DNA from: Rothia nasimurium
GTDB taxonomy: Bacteria > Actinomycetota > Actinomycetes > Actinomycetales > Micrococcaceae
Direction of reading: 5' to 3'
Assembly: GCF_928391935.1 (NCBI RefSeq)
Contig: NZ_CAKMTD010000010.1
Location: 1 to 64,000 of the forward strand
Length of the DNA stretch: 64,000 nucleotides
Below are positions 23,934 to 32,116 of this stretch, in pieces (the first letter of the stretch is position 1; every line of letters begins with the position of its first letter). A program made the translations under genes and the position numbers. The notes below the pieces were generated by a model. That model saw only the letters and a list, made by a program, of their open reading frames with translations. It did no database searches and was not told the DNA's origin.

Positions 23934-25124
23934 TTACACTTGCCCTGCCTGTCTCAGCACGAAGTCCTGCATTCCCGGCACCGTAAAGGCCAGCTGGCCC
24001 ACACCCGGCGAGTACACCAGGCCTTTTTCGATGAGGGATTTACGCACCACGCTGGTTCCGTTAGCTGTCTTATCCAGGGCCTCTGCGATTTCTCCAGTGC
24101 GGGCGGCCTGACCTTTCATGACGCTGGCCATTGCAACGAGGTAGTCCTGTTCTGACTCGGTGGTCCGCTGCCAGCGGGTGAGGTAAAAGCCGCTATCTAG
24201 TTCGCTTCGCCCTACGGCAAGGCCAGCAAGCACATCGTCGTCGGTGATGGTCTGTTGGGCGGCAGAATTCCAGATAGCCTGCCCGTATTGCTGGATGAAG
24301 TAGGGGTAGCCCTGCGAGGCTACGGTTGCTTTTTCGAGGGCGCTTTCTACGATGTGGCCGCCGGGTTTGCGGATGGGCTCTACGAAAGCTCGTCGGGTTG
24401 CGTCGGGACTAAGAGCACCTATTTCGCGGTAGCTGAAGAGGCGTTCGGCGTAGGTTTTGATTTCCCCTAGCCGGGTGGGTACTGAGGGCAGGCCGGCTCC
24501 GATGATGTAAAAGGGTAGTTCCCGTTGTCCTGCTTCGTGCTGGGTTGTCAGGAGCATATCGAGCAGTTCGCTGTCGAGGTCTTGGATTTCGTCAATGAAA
24601 AAACCGATAGCTTTGGGCTGGGGGAGTTCCTTGAGGGCTTCTGCCAGGTTCAGGATTGCTTCGGGGAAGTCTATATCGAGGACGCCTGTGGTGAGGGCGG
24701 GTTCGTCAGTCTTGGGTTTGAGCACTAGGCGGGCTTGGGCAAAGCCCAGCGTGAGTGATAGTTCGGCAATGGAGGCGATTGCTCGCTGTATTGCGCTTCC
24801 AGTATGCCCCTGGGTGGCGACCCTGGTCTGCTGGGCAAGATCTCGTGCGAGTTTGATACGAAGCTGTTTCTGGGCAGAGGAGGTAAGGCTCCCTTCAAGT
24901 CTGAGCGTGAGCCAGCCGGAGCGTTCTGCATGGGTTTCTAGTCTGCGTAGAAGGACGGTTTTACCGACTCCGCGCAGGCCGTAGAGCATAAGCCCTCTAG
25001 CGGTCAGGCGCATTTTGCTGCGGGCTACAAGCCTGTCGAAGTCGATGATTTCTTGGTCTCGACCTGTGAGTTCAGGCGGTGTGAGCCCTGCTCCGGGGGT
25101 GAAGGGGTTGAGGTCTTGATTCAT
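23934..25124 (-). CDS. ORC/Cdc6-like AAA ATPase with C-terminal winged helix
   Basis: A 396-residue STAND/AAA ATPase. Walker A is GLRGVGKTVLL near residue 50 and Walker B is GFFIDEIQDL near residue 170. AERLFSYREIGALSPDATR resembles the sensor/lid region of archaeal-type ATPases. The last 80 residues form a winged-helix domain (GQAARTGEIAEALDKTANGTSVVRKSLIEKGLV). Such proteins often stand alone in actinobacteria; function unknown. A 60-bp palindrome of six phased TTCTAA boxes sits 11 nt before its start, suggesting autoregulation. Confidence 0.8.
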   Translation of the reverse strand: MNQDLNPFTPGAGLTPPELTGRDQEIIDFDRLVARSKMRLTARGLMLYGLRGVGKTVLLRRLETHAERSGWLTLRLEGSLTSSAQKQLRIKLARDLAQQTRVATQGHTGSAIQRAIASIAELSLTLGFAQARLVLKPKTDEPALTTGVLDIDFPEAILNLAEALKELPQPKAIGFFIDEIQDLDSELLDMLLTTQHEAGQRELPFYIIGAGLPSVPTRLGEIKTYAERLFSYREIGALSPDATRRAFVEPIRKPGGHIVESALEKATVASQGYPYFIQQYGQAIWNSAAQQTITDDDVLAGLAVGRSELDSGFYLTRWQRTTESEQDYLVAMASVMKGQAARTGEIAEALDKTANGTSVVRKSLIEKGLVYSPGVGQLAFTVPGMQDFVLRQAGQV

Positions 25125-25135
25125 CGTTCACTGCT

Positions 25136-25195
25136 TTCTAAATCTTTCTAAGGCGTTCTAAAAAATATTTTAGAACGCCTTAGAAAGATTTAGAA
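25136..25195. promoter_or_regulatory. Palindrome of six TTCTAA boxes at exact 10-bp steps
   Basis: Two 28-bp arms (25136-25163 and 25168-25195) are perfect complements around a 4-nt centre. TTCTAA occurs at 25136, 25146 and 25156; its complement TTAGAA occurs at 25170, 25180 and 25190. All boxes therefore face the same side of the helix. It precedes the ATPase gene and is a likely cooperative operator. Confidence 0.85.
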
Positions 25196-25250
25196 TAGCC
25201 CCTTCTGCGGTCTACACCCGGTAGTAGCCAGCGGCAGGGGGCAAACCGTC

Positions 25251-25286
25251 GGGGCGACGGCGAGCGCCCGGGGCGGGGCCGTCCGC
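25251..25286. repeat. 36-bp direct repeat, copy 1
   Basis: Starts GGGGCGACGGCGAGCGCCC; identical over 36 bp to 25977-26012. It lies upstream of the methyltransferase gene. Confidence 0.9.
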
Positions 25287-25351
25287 ACCTTACCTCCTAC
25301 CTGGTACTTGCCCCCTTGTGGGGCCTATTTCTCCTGACCTACTATCAAAAC

Positions 25352-25954
25352 ATGCTTTCCTCTGACGAAAACCACTGGACTACCTACAACCAGGCGCAGG
25401 CAGGGCGCCCCGTGCGTCCACTCCTGACCCAGGCCCTGGGCTACTGCCACACACCGGGCAGGGCCCTCGACCTGGGAGCCGGGGCAGGCATAGAAACAGC
25501 CGAACTCCTCGCCCACGGTTTCCAGGTCCACTCCGTCGAACCTGACGAACGAAGCAAGAGTCTTATCCAAAACACCATCGAGCAGAAAGCCCCCGACACC
25601 CTAGAGCACTGGTCCCACACTGTAGCAACCGCCCAAGAGTTCACCTACGAGCAGCACAGCTATGACCTCATCTATTCCGGCTTCGCGCTTCCTTTCTGCC
25701 CACCAGAGCACTTCCCCGCCGTCTGGTCCCAGTTGCTAGACGCCCTAGCTCCCGGAGGCATTCTCGCCGTTGACCTACTCGGCCCCAAGGACTCCTGGGC
25801 AACCCAACCTTCGATTTCTACGGTTGAGCGCACCTGGCTTGAGCAGTCCCTAAAAAACCTCACTCTGGTGCAGTTTGACGAGAAAGCCCACCATGGGAAA
25901 ACCTTTACCGGTGAAAAGTTCTGGCATATTTTCACTCTGATCGCCCAGCGATAG
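25352..25954 (+). CDS. Class I SAM-dependent methyltransferase
   Basis: A protein of about 200 residues with the Rossmann-fold motif I ALDLGAGAGIETAELLAHG near residue 40, the acidic end of strand 2 in HSVEPDE, and motif II/IV region YDLIYSGFALPFCPPEHF. LAPGGILAVDLLGPKDSW is the post-motif strand. Substrate unknown. I prefer the ATG at 25352, although no good ribosome site is visible; a TTG at 25316 is an alternative. Identical 36-bp repeats bracket the gene, which suggests it arrived as a cassette. Confidence 0.8.
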   Translation: MLSSDENHWTTYNQAQAGRPVRPLLTQALGYCHTPGRALDLGAGAGIETAELLAHGFQVHSVEPDERSKSLIQNTIEQKAPDTLEHWSHTVATAQEFTYEQHSYDLIYSGFALPFCPPEHFPAVWSQLLDALAPGGILAVDLLGPKDSWATQPSISTVERTWLEQSLKNLTLVQFDEKAHHGKTFTGEKFWHIFTLIAQR

Positions 25955-25976
25955 ACCGGGGCCAGCCACTCCAGCC

Positions 25977-26012
25977 GGGGCGACGGCGAGCGCCCGGGGC
26001 GGGGCCGTCCGC
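25977..26012. repeat. 36-bp direct repeat, copy 2
   Basis: Identical to 25251-25286 in the same orientation, 22 nt past the methyltransferase stop. A shorter related piece (GCGGGGCGACGG) recurs near 26145. Confidence 0.9.
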
Positions 26013-26180
26013 GCACCCTTCAGGGACGCTTAACTTTAGCGGGCAGAGAAACATGAGGGTTTTTGTGCCCCCTCAGAGCACTTTTAAGGTTTTAGAAAGT
26101 AAGCTGATACTAACGATAACCCGCCTACCACCCCACCCCGAGAAGCGGGGCGACGGTGCGGGCCCACCCTGGAGGTAATC

Positions 26181-26726
26181 ATGGCACTGTGCAAGAAGAG
26201 CAAGGCTAAGAAAGCTCAGAAGCAGGCAGAGAAGTTCCTGGCCAAGGCAGCTAAGGCCACCGGCAAGAAGGCTGATAAGCTGACTGCGCTCGCTGAGAAG
26301 AAGACCGCCCGCGCCCAGAAGTTCACCGGCGCTAAGGTTGCAGAGGTCCAGTCTTCCCTGGCTGAGAAGCTTCAGGCAAAGATTGATGACGTTACCCCCG
26401 CTGTTGAGAACGCTGTAGCGTCAGCCCGCACTAAGGCTGCCGATGTTGCTGAAACCGTTGCTGGCAAGCTGGCTGAGGTTGAGGCCCCCGCTGCTGCCCA
26501 CACCGCGGCGGCTAAGGTCACTGGCGATAAGAAGGCCCTGAAGCAGGCTCAGAAGGCTGCTGTTAAGGCTGCTAAGTCCTACGCTAAGGAGCAGAAGAAG
26601 GCTTCGAAGAGCGGCGGCAAGGGCCTGCTGGTCTTTGGTCTGCTGGTTGCTGGTGCTGTTGCTGGTGCGGCTGCATTCAAGGCTTCCCGCCCGGTTGAGG
26701 ATCCCTGGAAGACTCCTGCCGCCTAG
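26181..26726 (+). CDS. Lys/Ala-rich protein with C-terminal membrane anchor
   Basis: A 181-residue protein. Residues 1-145 are extremely rich in Lys and Ala (KKSKAKKAQKQAEKFLAKAA), like histone H1-type or heparin-binding tails. A single membrane segment follows (GLLVFGLLVAGAVAGAAAF, about 150-168), then a conserved-looking tail FKASRPVEDPWKTPAA. The ending resembles many small actinobacterial membrane proteins of unknown function. GGAGG precedes the ATG. It could tether nucleic acid or anionic polymer to the membrane; this is inference. Confidence 0.85.
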   Translation: MALCKKSKAKKAQKQAEKFLAKAAKATGKKADKLTALAEKKTARAQKFTGAKVAEVQSSLAEKLQAKIDDVTPAVENAVASARTKAADVAETVAGKLAEVEAPAAAHTAAAKVTGDKKALKQAQKAAVKAAKSYAKEQKKASKSGGKGLLVFGLLVAGAVAGAAAFKASRPVEDPWKTPAA

Positions 26727-26793
26727 GTCTGCATGACCTTCCCGGTGGGCGTCCTGACCCCGGCCTGGCGGTCAGGACGCCCGCCCCGGCTTC

Positions 26794-26828
26794 AAGCCCC
26801 GGCCCCCCTTGTGTGGGAGCCGGGGCTT
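26794..26828 (+). terminator. Terminator after the Lys/Ala-rich gene
   Basis: AAGCCCCGGC (26794-26803) pairs with GCCGGGGCTT (26819-26828), followed by a short T-rich stretch. Confidence 0.75.
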
Positions 26829-26867
26829 GTTCCTATCTGCGACCGGGCATACGGCACAGGCCTACGC

Positions 26868-27914
26868 TCAGGGGGTGACCTCCCACTGCCCCTCAAAGTA
26901 GTAGGCGGAACCGGTGGCGTCTGTCAGGTCCATCCCAAGGACTCTGCCCACCTCAGTTCCTTGAACACCCGCGACCATGGCCTGGCGGGCGGCGTCCGCA
27001 TCTCCCGTGTAACCCTCAAAACGGGCACTCACAAAGTAGTCTGTAGCGTCCCGGTACTTATTGACGCTAACCACCTGCAGCCCCTCAGTGTGCTCCGCAA
27101 AAACCTGGGCAATCGGGGTAGCTGAGCGCGACCACGCCTGTACCTCGCTCAGGGGCCCTAGGGCAAAAATCTGAACTTCCTGGGAGTCAAGATCAAGGTC
27201 GTACATATAAGAGACACTCTCGACATCAACCGGCCCTACCGGTTCCCACGCGGCCATCTCCGTCAGGAGGTCCTGCCGGTCGTCCCCTTGTTCCCCGTAG
27301 AGGTAGTATCTAACCTCAACCCAGGGGGAGTCATCGCCGTAGTAGTCAGCGCCGTGGGCTGAGACGGTCACCGATTGAAGGCGCTCGTCAGAGGCCCGCA
27401 GGAGCAGGTTCTGCCAGCTCTGGGTAGAGAGACTGATGGGCATGTCTTCGTGGCTGGCAATGTCGATATAGCCGCCGTCGGGCAGGTAGATGGTGGTGGA
27501 GTGGGTTGCTTCCCGCCGGAAGATTCCGCTGGTGCCACCCAGGTGAGGCACTGCCTCAGCCAGGTGCTCGGCGAGGGCCCCGGTTTCGATTGTCTGTGTG
27601 TCTGTGACGTCGAGCCAGGTTGTTTTTGCGTTTGCGAGGCCGCTGTCGGTGAGTAGGGATGAGTCCCAGATACTCTCACCATCAAGGGTGAGGTGGCTGC
27701 GGGCGCCGGAGTAGTAGGTGATAAGAGCTAGGGCGAGGAGGGTGGGTATTGCCAGTATTCCGAGCAGGATGAGGGCGTTGCGCCGGGTGTAGGTTGCGTT
27801 GTCGACGGGTGCGGACGGGGCTGCCGGGGGCGTGACGGGAGGTTGCGGCTTATCAGCGGGTGGGGAGCTTTCAGGCGGTGGGCCGTAGGGCGGGGCGGGG
27901 TGTACGTCGGTCAT
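26868..27914 (-). CDS. Unrecognised single-span membrane protein, extracytoplasmic domain
   Basis: A 348-residue protein. The first 45 residues are Pro-rich (PPPESSPPADKPQPPVTPP). One membrane segment follows (ALILLGILAIPTLLALALITYYSG), then an acidic, Tyr/Asp/Thr-rich extracytoplasmic domain. No family recognised. Short stretches of the gene are echoed near 31984-32090, where a decayed second copy seems to have existed before the IS insertion. It is separated from the 5S-derived array by 55 nt. Confidence 0.8.
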   Translation of the reverse strand: MTDVHPAPPYGPPPESSPPADKPQPPVTPPAAPSAPVDNATYTRRNALILLGILAIPTLLALALITYYSGARSHLTLDGESIWDSSLLTDSGLANAKTTWLDVTDTQTIETGALAEHLAEAVPHLGGTSGIFRREATHSTTIYLPDGGYIDIASHEDMPISLSTQSWQNLLLRASDERLQSVTVSAHGADYYGDDSPWVEVRYYLYGEQGDDRQDLLTEMAAWEPVGPVDVESVSYMYDLDLDSQEVQIFALGPLSEVQAWSRSATPIAQVFAEHTEGLQVVSVNKYRDATDYFVSARFEGYTGDADAARQAMVAGVQGTEVGRVLGMDLTDATGSAYYFEGQWEVTP

Positions 27915-27969
27915 GGTGGTTTTAGCCTAGCAGAGGCGCCCAAGGCCCCAGGCACTGCCCCGCGCATAC

Positions 27970-28969
27970 AAAAAAGGAACCCCAGTCTTTCAACTGGGGT
28001 TCCTTACCACATTTAATTCGGCGATGACCTACTCTCCCACACCATGAGGCAAACTTTTCCGAGCGAGCGAGGAAAATAAAAGTTTGCCGAATCGGCGAAG
28101 CCGTTAGAAACACACACCAGGAGCCACAAACCATCTACGCCCGGGCATGAACAACCAAGAAGAAACAGAAAACCCCAGCCATCAGGCTGGGGTTTTCCTT
28201 GAAAATTAACTCGGTGATAATCCGCTCTCCTGCTGTCGTCTGTGCGGATGAGCGCCAGGATTCCGAGCGAGCGAGGAAAAACAATCCCGGCGCGAATCGG
28301 ACGAGCCTGCGAGGCCGTCGGCGCCCAGAGCCGCCCAAAGCACCCCAGGGTGACTCGCCCGGGTGGGACACACTTTTCTGCCTATAACCCACCCAGAACC
28401 CCACACCACCGGTGCACACAAAAAAGGAACCCCAGTCTTTCGACTGGGGTTCCTCACCACATTTAATTCAGCGATAATCCACTCTCTTACTGTCGCCTGT
28501 GCAGATGAGCGCCAGGATTCCGAGCGAGCGAGGAAAAACAATCCTGGCGCGAATCGGACGAGCCCGCGAGGCCGTCGGCGCTCAAAGCCACCCCAGGGTG
28601 ACTCGCCCGGGGTGGGACACACTTTTCTGCCTATAACCCACCCAGAACCCCACACCACCGGTGCACACAAAAAAGGAACCCCAGTCTTTCGACTGGGGTT
28701 CCTTACCAAATTTAATTCGGCGATGACCTACTCTCCCACACCGTCGCCAGTGCGGATGAGCGCCGGGATTCCGAGCGAGCGAGGAAGAACAATCCCGGCG
28801 CGAATCGGCCGAGCCTGCGAGGCCGTCGGCGCTCAGAGCCACCCAAGTCGCCCCGGGGTGACGCACCCGGAGTGGGACACACTTTTCTGCCTATAACCCT
28901 ATAACCCCCGAACCTCACACCACCCGCGTACACAAAAAAGGAACCCCAGTCTTTCGACTGGGGTTCCTT
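27970..28969 (-). repeat. Tandem array of degenerate 5S-derived units with terminators
   Basis: Reading the minus strand away from the 5S gene, units of about 195-265 bp each carry a 5S 3'-end-like segment (GGTGTGGGAGAGTAGGTCAT and variants) and then an AACCCCAG terminator hairpin. Terminators lie at 28938-28969, 28673-28704, 28424-28455, 28168-28197 and 27974-28005. Four units also contain a long hairpin, at 28048-28088, 28252-28293, 28509-28550 and 28760-28801. Its 11-bp stem differs between units with compensating changes, while the loop CCGAGCGAGCGAGGAA stays fixed. No protein-coding character. Confidence 0.85.
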
Positions 28970-28980
28970 ACCAAATTTAA

Positions 28981-29096
28981 TTCGGCGATGACCTACTCTC
29001 CCACACCGTCGCCAGTGCAGTACCATCGGCGCTAAGAGCCTTAACTTCCGGGTTCGGGATGGGACCGGGTGTTTCCCTCTTGCTATAATCACCGAA
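28981..29096 (-). rRNA. rrf: 5S ribosomal RNA, copy A
   Basis: A 116-nt complete 5S sequence on the minus strand. It contains GGGAAACACCCGG, CATCCCGAACCCGGAAG, AGCGCCGATGGTACTGC and GGTGTGGGAGAGTAGG. It begins 3 nt after tRNA-Ala and has a terminator 11 nt downstream. No 16S or 23S is present. Identical to the copy at 33643-33758. Confidence 0.95.
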
Positions 29097-29099
29097 GAG

Positions 29100-29172
29100 T
29101 GGAGGCGAGGGGACTCGAACCCCTAACCCCCTGCTTGCAAAGCAGGTGCGCTACCAATTGCGCCACGCCCCC
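29100..29172 (-). tRNA. alaT: tRNA-Ala (TGC), copy A
   Basis: A 73-nt cloverleaf on the minus strand: acceptor GGGGGCG/CGCCTCC, D loop with AATTGGTAG, anticodon arm CCTGCTTTGCAAGCAGG with anticodon TGC, and T arm GGTTCGAGTCC. CCA is not encoded. It lies 3 nt from the 5S gene and is identical to 33762-33834. Confidence 0.97.
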
Positions 29173-29295
29173 GTGGTGTTATGCTTCAACCTTACTACAG
29201 GTTTTTTGCACGCGCAAACTAATTCTACCAAATGCGCGGTTAGCTCCACCACAGGTTTTGAGTAAAAACCTGAAAAATCAGCACAGCACCCAGGT

Positions 29296-30030
29296 TTATC
29301 CGAGGTGGTGTAGGTACATGTCGGGGTCGTCGAGCATGTTGCGCCAGTGGGTGGTCATATCAAGTTCAGCCCAGGCCAGTCTCTGAATCCCCCACTCCCC
29401 TATGTCCCACACCAGCTCGTTGCGGCGTGCAGCGAGCGCAGCAAGGAGTGGGCTGTGGGTGCAGAGCACTACTTGCCCGCCTCGCTCGAGAAAGGCGAGG
29501 ACGCGGGCGCACAGTTCAAGTTGCCCCGAGAAAGATAGGCCTGATTCGGGTTCATCAAGGATCCAGAGGCCGTAATCATCGAAGGATTCTTCAAGTAAGC
29601 GCTGTGTGCCCTCCCCGTGGGAGAGGCGCAGAATATCGGCTGCCTGCTGTGATTTGAGGTTGGCCAGGTGTTCTAGGTGGGCCAGCATTCCCTCAGCTCG
29701 CAGGAAGAGCCCTGCCCGGCGTCCGGCGGCCCCGCGTACGACCTGGAGGTCAGCACCAAAGGCGGAGGCCTGCTCGTAGGTTAGGCGGGCAACCCGGTTA
29801 TCCCCGCCCCCGAGTGGCAGGCCGTAGGCTTCTGCGATGGATTCCACGAGGGTGGATTTACCGGCCCCGTTTTCTCCCACGATGATAGTGAGTTGCCCAA
29901 AGGTGAGCCCTGCGAGCGCCGCCCGAGTGACGGCCAGGTGATAGGGCCAGGCATGGGCGCGGACGCCGGTGAGCGGCTCGAAGTCGCTACGGGCAGCAAT
30001 ACTGCGTAGGGGGAGGTCGTTGAGCACCAT
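29296..30030 (-). CDS. ATP-binding protein of the AAA/ABC (SMC-like) type
   Basis: A 244-residue ATPase. Walker A is IIVGENGAGKSTLVESI near residue 47, the signature motif is ILRLSHGEGTQRLLEES, and Walker B is GLWILDEPESGLSFSGQ. A switch His lies in VVLCTHSPLLAAL. It resembles the stand-alone soluble ATPases (COG3910-like) found in many actinobacteria, with no membrane partner. I place the start at the ATG at 30030 behind GTAGGG; an in-frame start at 30081 would add 17 residues. Role unknown. Confidence 0.82.
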   Translation of the reverse strand: MVLNDLPLRSIAARSDFEPLTGVRAHAWPYHLAVTRAALAGLTFGQLTIIVGENGAGKSTLVESIAEAYGLPLGGGDNRVARLTYEQASAFGADLQVVRGAAGRRAGLFLRAEGMLAHLEHLANLKSQQAADILRLSHGEGTQRLLEESFDDYGLWILDEPESGLSFSGQLELCARVLAFLERGGQVVLCTHSPLLAALAARRNELVWDIGEWGIQRLAWAELDMTTHWRNMLDDPDMYLHHLG

Positions 30031-30114
30031 ACGTCGCACCCTACCTGCACTCCCCCCAACAACACAAGACTCCGGGGGCACCGACGTCCGCCCCTTAAAT
30101 CAACAGGGCCGGTG

Positions 30115-30128
30115 GTTTCACATGAAAC
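30115..30128. promoter_or_regulatory. parS-like palindrome with one changed centre base
   Basis: GTTTCACATGAAAC differs from the ParB site GTTTCACGTGAAAC at one central position. It is embedded in a longer inverted repeat (GGTGG...CCACC), so it may instead be a terminator stem for the adjacent minus-strand gene. Confidence 0.35.
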
Positions 30129-30158
30129 CACCGACCCAGCCGTGTGATAACAGAACTC

Positions 30159-30443
30159 TTAGCCTGCAACTCCCAGGAAGTTGAAGCCAGTGTAGGCGTA
30201 GAGGAAGTCCTTAGCGATCCACAGGATGCCGCTGAGAACAGCCAGGACCAGCACCGCAAAAATAAGGTAGGCAAGGACGCGGGCGACGGGGTTCACCTGG
30301 GTGACTACAGTGCCGTCCCCGTCAGCGGCGGTCCCACTCAGTAGGCGAACCCCCAGGGCGTACAGGGCCGGGAGGCCAGCGCCAAAGAAGAGCCCAGCCA
30401 AGAACACAGGGTAAATCTTGTGGAAGATTTCAACGATGAGCAT
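30159..30443 (-). CDS. Small membrane protein coupled to the PiT transporter
   Basis: A 94-residue protein with two hydrophobic segments: IYPVFLAGLFFGAGLPALYALGV and VARVLAYLIFAVLVLAVLSGIL. Its ATG shares one base with the pit stop codon (TAATG), so it is co-translated with the transporter. Similar small proteins follow pit in other actinobacteria; the function is unknown to me. Confidence 0.8.
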   Translation of the reverse strand: MLIVEIFHKIYPVFLAGLFFGAGLPALYALGVRLLSGTAADGDGTVVTQVNPVARVLAYLIFAVLVLAVLSGILWIAKDFLYAYTGFNFLGVAG

Positions 30444-31639
30444 TAGGAACCTGCCTTCTCAACGATGGGGAGGGACTCGGTGTGAACCTCACGCAGCTTG
30501 CGGGCCTCACCGGAGTGCATGTCCAGGTGGGTGACTGCGTTCTTGCGGGAGTGGGCCCACATCCAGAAGCAGAAGCCGACCAGGATCAGGAAGACGGTTG
30601 CCTCACCCATCCAGGCACTACCGGTCACTGAGTTGATTCCGTTACCCACAAACCAGGTGATAGCGCCGACGGAGCCAGCGGCAGGCAGGGTAATGATCCA
30701 GGCGATAACCATGCGGCGGGCGGTTGACCAGCTCACCTTGGCGCGACGGCCAACACCGGAACCGATGATGGAGCCGGTAGCGACGTGGGTGGTGGACAGG
30801 GCCATACCGAAGTGGGAGGAGGTCAGAATAATAGCCGCTGAGGAGCCGTCCGCTGCGAAGCCCTGGGGGCCGTCGATATCGACGATGCCCTTACCCATGG
30901 TCTTGATAATGCGCCAGCCGCCCAGGTAGGTGCCGAGGGCGATAGCGACGGCACAGACGAAGCGAACCCAGAAGGGGATGTCAGCCTCGGGGTCGATTTC
31001 GTTGGCAGCGACCAGGGCCAGGAAGATAACACCCATGGTTTTCTGGGCGTCGTTGGTGCCGTGTGCCAGGGACATGAGGGACGCTGCGGAAATCTGGCCG
31101 AAGCGGAAGTTCTTGGTCTTGTTCTTCTCAGAGACCTTGTTGGTGAGGGCGTAGATGGTGGCGGTACCGATGCAGGCAACCATGCCGGCAATCAGCGGAG
31201 CCATGAGGGCGGGGACGATGATCTTCATGAGGACGCCGTTCCAGAGCACGCCGTCAGTGCCTAGGGAGGCCAGGGTGGCGCCGATCAGGCCGCCGAAGAG
31301 GGCGTGAGAGGAGCTGGAGGGTAGGCCCAGCAGCCAGGTGAAGACGTTCCAGAGGATCGCGCCGACCAGACCTGTGAAGACGATCAGCATGAGGTTGGGG
31401 CCGCCACCTGCTGTTTCTAGGTCAATGAGGCCGGAGCCGACGGTTTTAGCGACCTCGATGGAGAGGAAAGCGCCGATGAGGTTGAGAATAGCTGAGAGGG
31501 CGACTGCCGCCTTGGGCTTGAGGGCGCCGGTGGCGATTGAGGACGCCATGGCGTTAGCGGTGTCATGGAAGCCGTTAGTGAAGTCGAACGCCAGGGCGGT
31601 CAGTACGACGATCACTAGGATGATGAGTTCTGTAGTCAC
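30443..31639 (-). CDS. pit: Inorganic phosphate transporter, PiT family
   Basis: A 398-residue membrane protein with both duplicated PiT signatures: FDFTNGFHDTANAMASSIATGALKP near the N terminus and LMSLAHGTNDAQKTMGVIFLAL in the middle. VFTWLLGLPSSSSHALFGGLIGA is the conserved loop after the first domain, and LGGWRIIKTMGKGIVDIDGPQGF is typical of bacterial Pit. It imports phosphate as a metal complex with H+. The 94-residue membrane protein follows in the same operon. Confidence 0.95.
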   Translation of the reverse strand: MTTELIILVIVVLTALAFDFTNGFHDTANAMASSIATGALKPKAAVALSAILNLIGAFLSIEVAKTVGSGLIDLETAGGGPNLMLIVFTGLVGAILWNVFTWLLGLPSSSSHALFGGLIGATLASLGTDGVLWNGVLMKIIVPALMAPLIAGMVACIGTATIYALTNKVSEKNKTKNFRFGQISAASLMSLAHGTNDAQKTMGVIFLALVAANEIDPEADIPFWVRFVCAVAIALGTYLGGWRIIKTMGKGIVDIDGPQGFAADGSSAAIILTSSHFGMALSTTHVATGSIIGSGVGRRAKVSWSTARRMVIAWIITLPAAGSVGAITWFVGNGINSVTGSAWMGEATVFLILVGFCFWMWAHSRKNAVTHLDMHSGEARKLREVHTESLPIVEKAGS

Positions 31640-31983
31640 GCCTCTATTGTTCTGGGTTCAGCCTATTTTGGGAAACATCAGGGAACTGAGGTGTTGCTAG
31701 ATTCTGAAATGTTGGTTAAGTTTTCTTAAACCCACATAACCAAAGACGATTTGGTGGCCCCTCAGGGGGATGGGAGTGTTTTTCCTGGATATGAGGGGGA
31801 TGTGGGGGCAGGCATTCCCACATCTTGTGTGGTTTTGCATGGGTTTGTTGAGAGGACGAGAGTGCCCCCGGGGTGACTCGCACCGCCCTGCCAAGGTTTG
31901 TTTACCTATTGTTCACCTTTAAAGCCTGTGGTTTCGCCCACCGGACGCAAAAGACTTTCAAGCGATACTTGAAACCTGCTAGG
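31640..31983. other. Gene-free stretch upstream of pit
   Basis: Contains the pit promoter region. The stretch from about 31880 on (TTTGTTTACCTATTGTTC) is AT-richer. I see no gene. Confidence 0.5.
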
Positions 31984-32090
31984 TGATCTGCCAAGACCAG
32001 CCAGTCATCTAACCCCGCCATCTCAGTTCCCTGAACGGACGCGGGCGGGGCCACCCGGGGCACGACGAGAGGTTGCGGCCTGTCAGCTGG
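31984..32090 (-). pseudogene. Remnant of a second copy of the 26868-27914 membrane gene
   Basis: Two short blocks match that gene in order. CTCAGTTCCCTGAAC (near 32023) corresponds to CTCAGTTCCTTGAAC near 26951. AGAGGTTGCGGCCTGTCAGC (near 32070) corresponds to a similar run near 27838. Everything between is missing, so this looks like a deleted duplicate. Confidence 0.5.
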
Positions 32091-32116
32091 GCACTCAAGT
32101 GTTGAAAACGACGAAC

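Noticed and set aside
28206..28896. Open frames of 94-177 codons within the 5S-derived array, both strands
   Set aside because: They are open because the repeat lacks stops in one frame; the product repeats with the array and has no start signals. The region is RNA-like.
27970..28969. A CRISPR array
   Set aside because: Repeats are about 195-265 bp with terminators and 5S sequence, not short repeats with unique spacers; no cas genes.
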